DNA of 64,000 nucleotides from Bartonella tribocorum (lineage in GTDB: Bacteria; Pseudomonadota; Alphaproteobacteria; Rhizobiales; Rhizobiaceae), in contig NZ_NJPP01000001.1 in the NCBI RefSeq assembly GCF_002778015.1, forward strand, positions 262-64,261, written 5' to 3'. The position numbers were made by a program, and so were the translations under genes. Of the stretch, positions 62,617 to 64,000 are shown piece after piece. The notes beneath the pieces were generated by a model. It saw only the letters and a program-made list of their open reading frames with translations. It had not been told where the DNA came from and ran no database searches. Positions within the stretch are counted from its first letter, which is position 1. Every line of letters starts with the position of its first letter.

Positions 62617-62997
62617 ATGGCAAAACAAGAACTTGGAACGAAACGTGTTGATCCAGAAACAGGAAAAAAGTTTTACGATCTAAATCGCGATCCTATTGTG
62701 TCACCCTATACAGGAATTTCTTATCCGCGTTCTTATTTTGAGGTTGCGGCAGCTGAAGCAAACAATGAAGAAGAAGTGGATACTGAAGAGCTTGATACAG
62801 CCCTTGAAAAGTCTGCTTTTATGCTTCTTGAAGAAGATGATGACGGTTCTAAAGATGACGATCTTCCTGATTTGGAAGATAGTGATGTCGATCTTGGTGA
62901 CGACGATGATACATTTTTATCTCACGATGATGACGATGAAGATGATGATGTCACCGATATTCTCGGAGGCGGCGTTTCTAATGATGACGATGCTTAA
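62617..62997 (+). CDS. TIGR02300 family acidic protein
   Basis: 126-residue protein of unknown function conserved in Alphaproteobacteria. The N-terminal half has the signature GTKRVDPETGKKFYDLNRDP then IVSPYTGISYPRSYF. The C-terminal half is very rich in aspartate and glutamate, with repeated DDD/DED runs from about 68 to the end, so it is disordered and strongly acidic. Its place divergent from aroA and beside tRNA-Ala is the conserved alphaproteobacterial context. Start ATG with AGAGG upstream. Confidence 0.92.
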   Translation: MAKQELGTKRVDPETGKKFYDLNRDPIVSPYTGISYPRSYFEVAAAEANNEEEVDTEELDTALEKSAFMLLEEDDDGSKDDDLPDLEDSDVDLGDDDDTFLSHDDDDEDDDVTDILGGGVSNDDDA

Positions 62998-63102
62998 AAG
63001 AAGGCATCTTTTCCGTTGAATGCAAATTCTTCTTGATCTTCAATTTTTCTCGTTTTAAAAAAGTTGGAATTATACTGTCCTTTTGGAAAATTTGTTTTTA
63101 TA

Positions 63103-63178
<76 letters not shown>

Positions 63179-64000
63179 AAATGGCCAGCACTTCCATCAA
63201 GAGAAATCAATCTGAAAAATTTATGTGTTTTGTAAGCTTTGGTCTAATAGTGGACTGTTTGTGTTTCAACGCTATCATAGTGCACTTTTAATCGTTTGTT
63301 AAATTGTAAAATTTTACTTTCATGACAATGAAAAATAAGCCTTTTAATAGAAGTCTTTCTTTAAAGGACAAAATTTGAATCTCCCCCGTTACAGCATTTC
63401 TGCAAAATCATAACATATTGATTATGGATATCTTTTTAAAAGGTGCGAACTACTTCAATAAAGACTTGAGAACAGGATATGCTTCTCAATTATTGCGAAT
63501 CAGAACTTTTTTCGAGTGTTTTTTAACCTTATAAAATGTCCTACTAACTTTAAAAAATTATCTCCCTTAAGCAGCCTTCACCAACTCATTCCTTAAGGTC
63601 TGTTAATAATTAATTAACATATTGATTTGTCACGATAAATTATCTACTATATAAAATAATAATTCCAAACAGTGTAAGCCTCTCTTATCATAACTCCGCA
63701 CATATTGAATCTGTTAAAATTGTTTTCTTGGTATATTATGAGCAAAGTTGAGGTATAGGAGAAAAGCGACGTTATCACAACATTGGAGGGTAGTGTATTA
63801 CTTCACGCTACGAGAAAATTTTGCCTTGAAGATGTATTATATGTAAAGCTGTATATACCTTTCCCCTTAAACGATAGTATCATACAATAAGGTGACTTTT
63901 TTCAATTAAGATGGATAGAAATGCTTCATTTCATAATTAAAATACACTGAGTTTTTTGGTGGGCTGTCATTATTCCTTTATACAAAGCAACATTTTATGA
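63179..64000. other. Gene-poor right end of the window
   Basis: About 820 bp after tRNA-Ala with no credible ORF. 63179-63650 and 63800-64000 show nothing I can assign; 63650-63800 carries an integrase-repeat leader (separate entry). Confidence 0.6.
63650..63800 (+). pseudogene. Integrase-repeat leader with little coding sequence left
   Basis: ATTCCAAACAGTGTAAGCCTC, then ATATTGAATCTGTTAAAAT and TATGAGCAAAGTTGAGG, line up with the shared leader. ATCACAACATTGGAGG then matches the CGCAACATTGG segment just inside the gene in other copies. The start codon region is lost and nothing recognisable follows. Confidence 0.5.

Noticed and set aside
62696-63019. 107-codon ORF overlapping the TIGR02300 gene
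   Set aside because: It is the +1 frame of the aspartate-rich gene (methionine/isoleucine-rich artefact of GATGAT repeats).

Overview
The window looks like a chromosomal segment of a Bartonella species or a very close relative in the Rhizobiales (Alphaproteobacteria). The evidence is an AT-rich genome with alphaproteobacterial markers: GcrA, a cyclic beta-1,2-glucan synthase, a DUF1150 protein beside a small heat-shock protein, the Tim44-like/FxsA/SecB cluster, a TIGR02300 protein divergent from aroA-cmk-rpsA, and rpsT next to dnaA. Long non-coding stretches full of decayed genes suggest a host-restricted, reducing genome. The species cannot be named from the sequence alone.

Layout. 1-4169 (minus): cyoABCD, a cytochrome o ubiquinol oxidase operon; cyoD runs off the left edge. 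4286-9773 (minus): rpsT, dnaA, dnaN, recF and aroQ, with a 679-bp rpsT-dnaA spacer holding DnaA-box-like sites. 10015-15919: acnA (minus) divergent from ccmABCD-ccmG (plus), with an Irr/ICE-like palindrome between them. 16775-19959 (minus): argD, a frameshifted argF pseudogene, hslO. 20443-20976: gcrA. 22619-25245: smr and a Tim44-like gene (minus) divergent from fxsA and secB (plus). 25310-30559: maeB and mutS, divergent. 31624-33462: ilvD, flanked by ilvD-derived debris. 34954-36546: DUF1150 and hsp20 (minus), nth (plus). 36704-40965: rpmI-rplT and pheS-pheT. 42737-46237: sitABCD manganese/zinc transporter. 46679-47065: a DUF454 protein. 48399-58404 (minus): pncB and the 8.6-kb cyclic glucan synthase gene. 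58633-62440 (minus): aroA-cmk-rpsA. 62617-62997: TIGR02300 protein. 63103-63178: tRNA-Ala(GGC).

Almost every large gene-poor interval (15.9-16.7, 21.4-22.5, 33.7-34.7, 41.1-42.6, 47.5-48.1 and 63.6-63.8 kb) carries a degraded copy of one repeat. The repeat has a leader of about 120 bp followed by a tyrosine-recombinase (phage-type integrase) gene with a DUF4102-like N-terminal domain. Copies lie in both orientations, and all have lost their reading frames. The leader is often still recognisable where the gene is gone. This family is the main feature of the window that the intact genes do not explain.

Nearly all intact genes are housekeeping genes: respiration and haem handling (cyo, ccm, acnA), replication and repair (dnaA, dnaN, recF, mutS, nth), translation (rpsT, rpsA, rpmI, rplT, pheST), metabolism (aroQ, aroA, ilvD, argD, maeB, pncB), cell-cycle control (gcrA), metal uptake (sit) and envelope glucan synthesis. 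I found no CRISPR array, toxin-antitoxin pair, secretion system, rRNA operon or intact mobile element. I did not find a convincing new multi-gene system. The novel-looking items are the decayed integrase family, the ilvD fragments, the argF decay and several regulatory palindromes.
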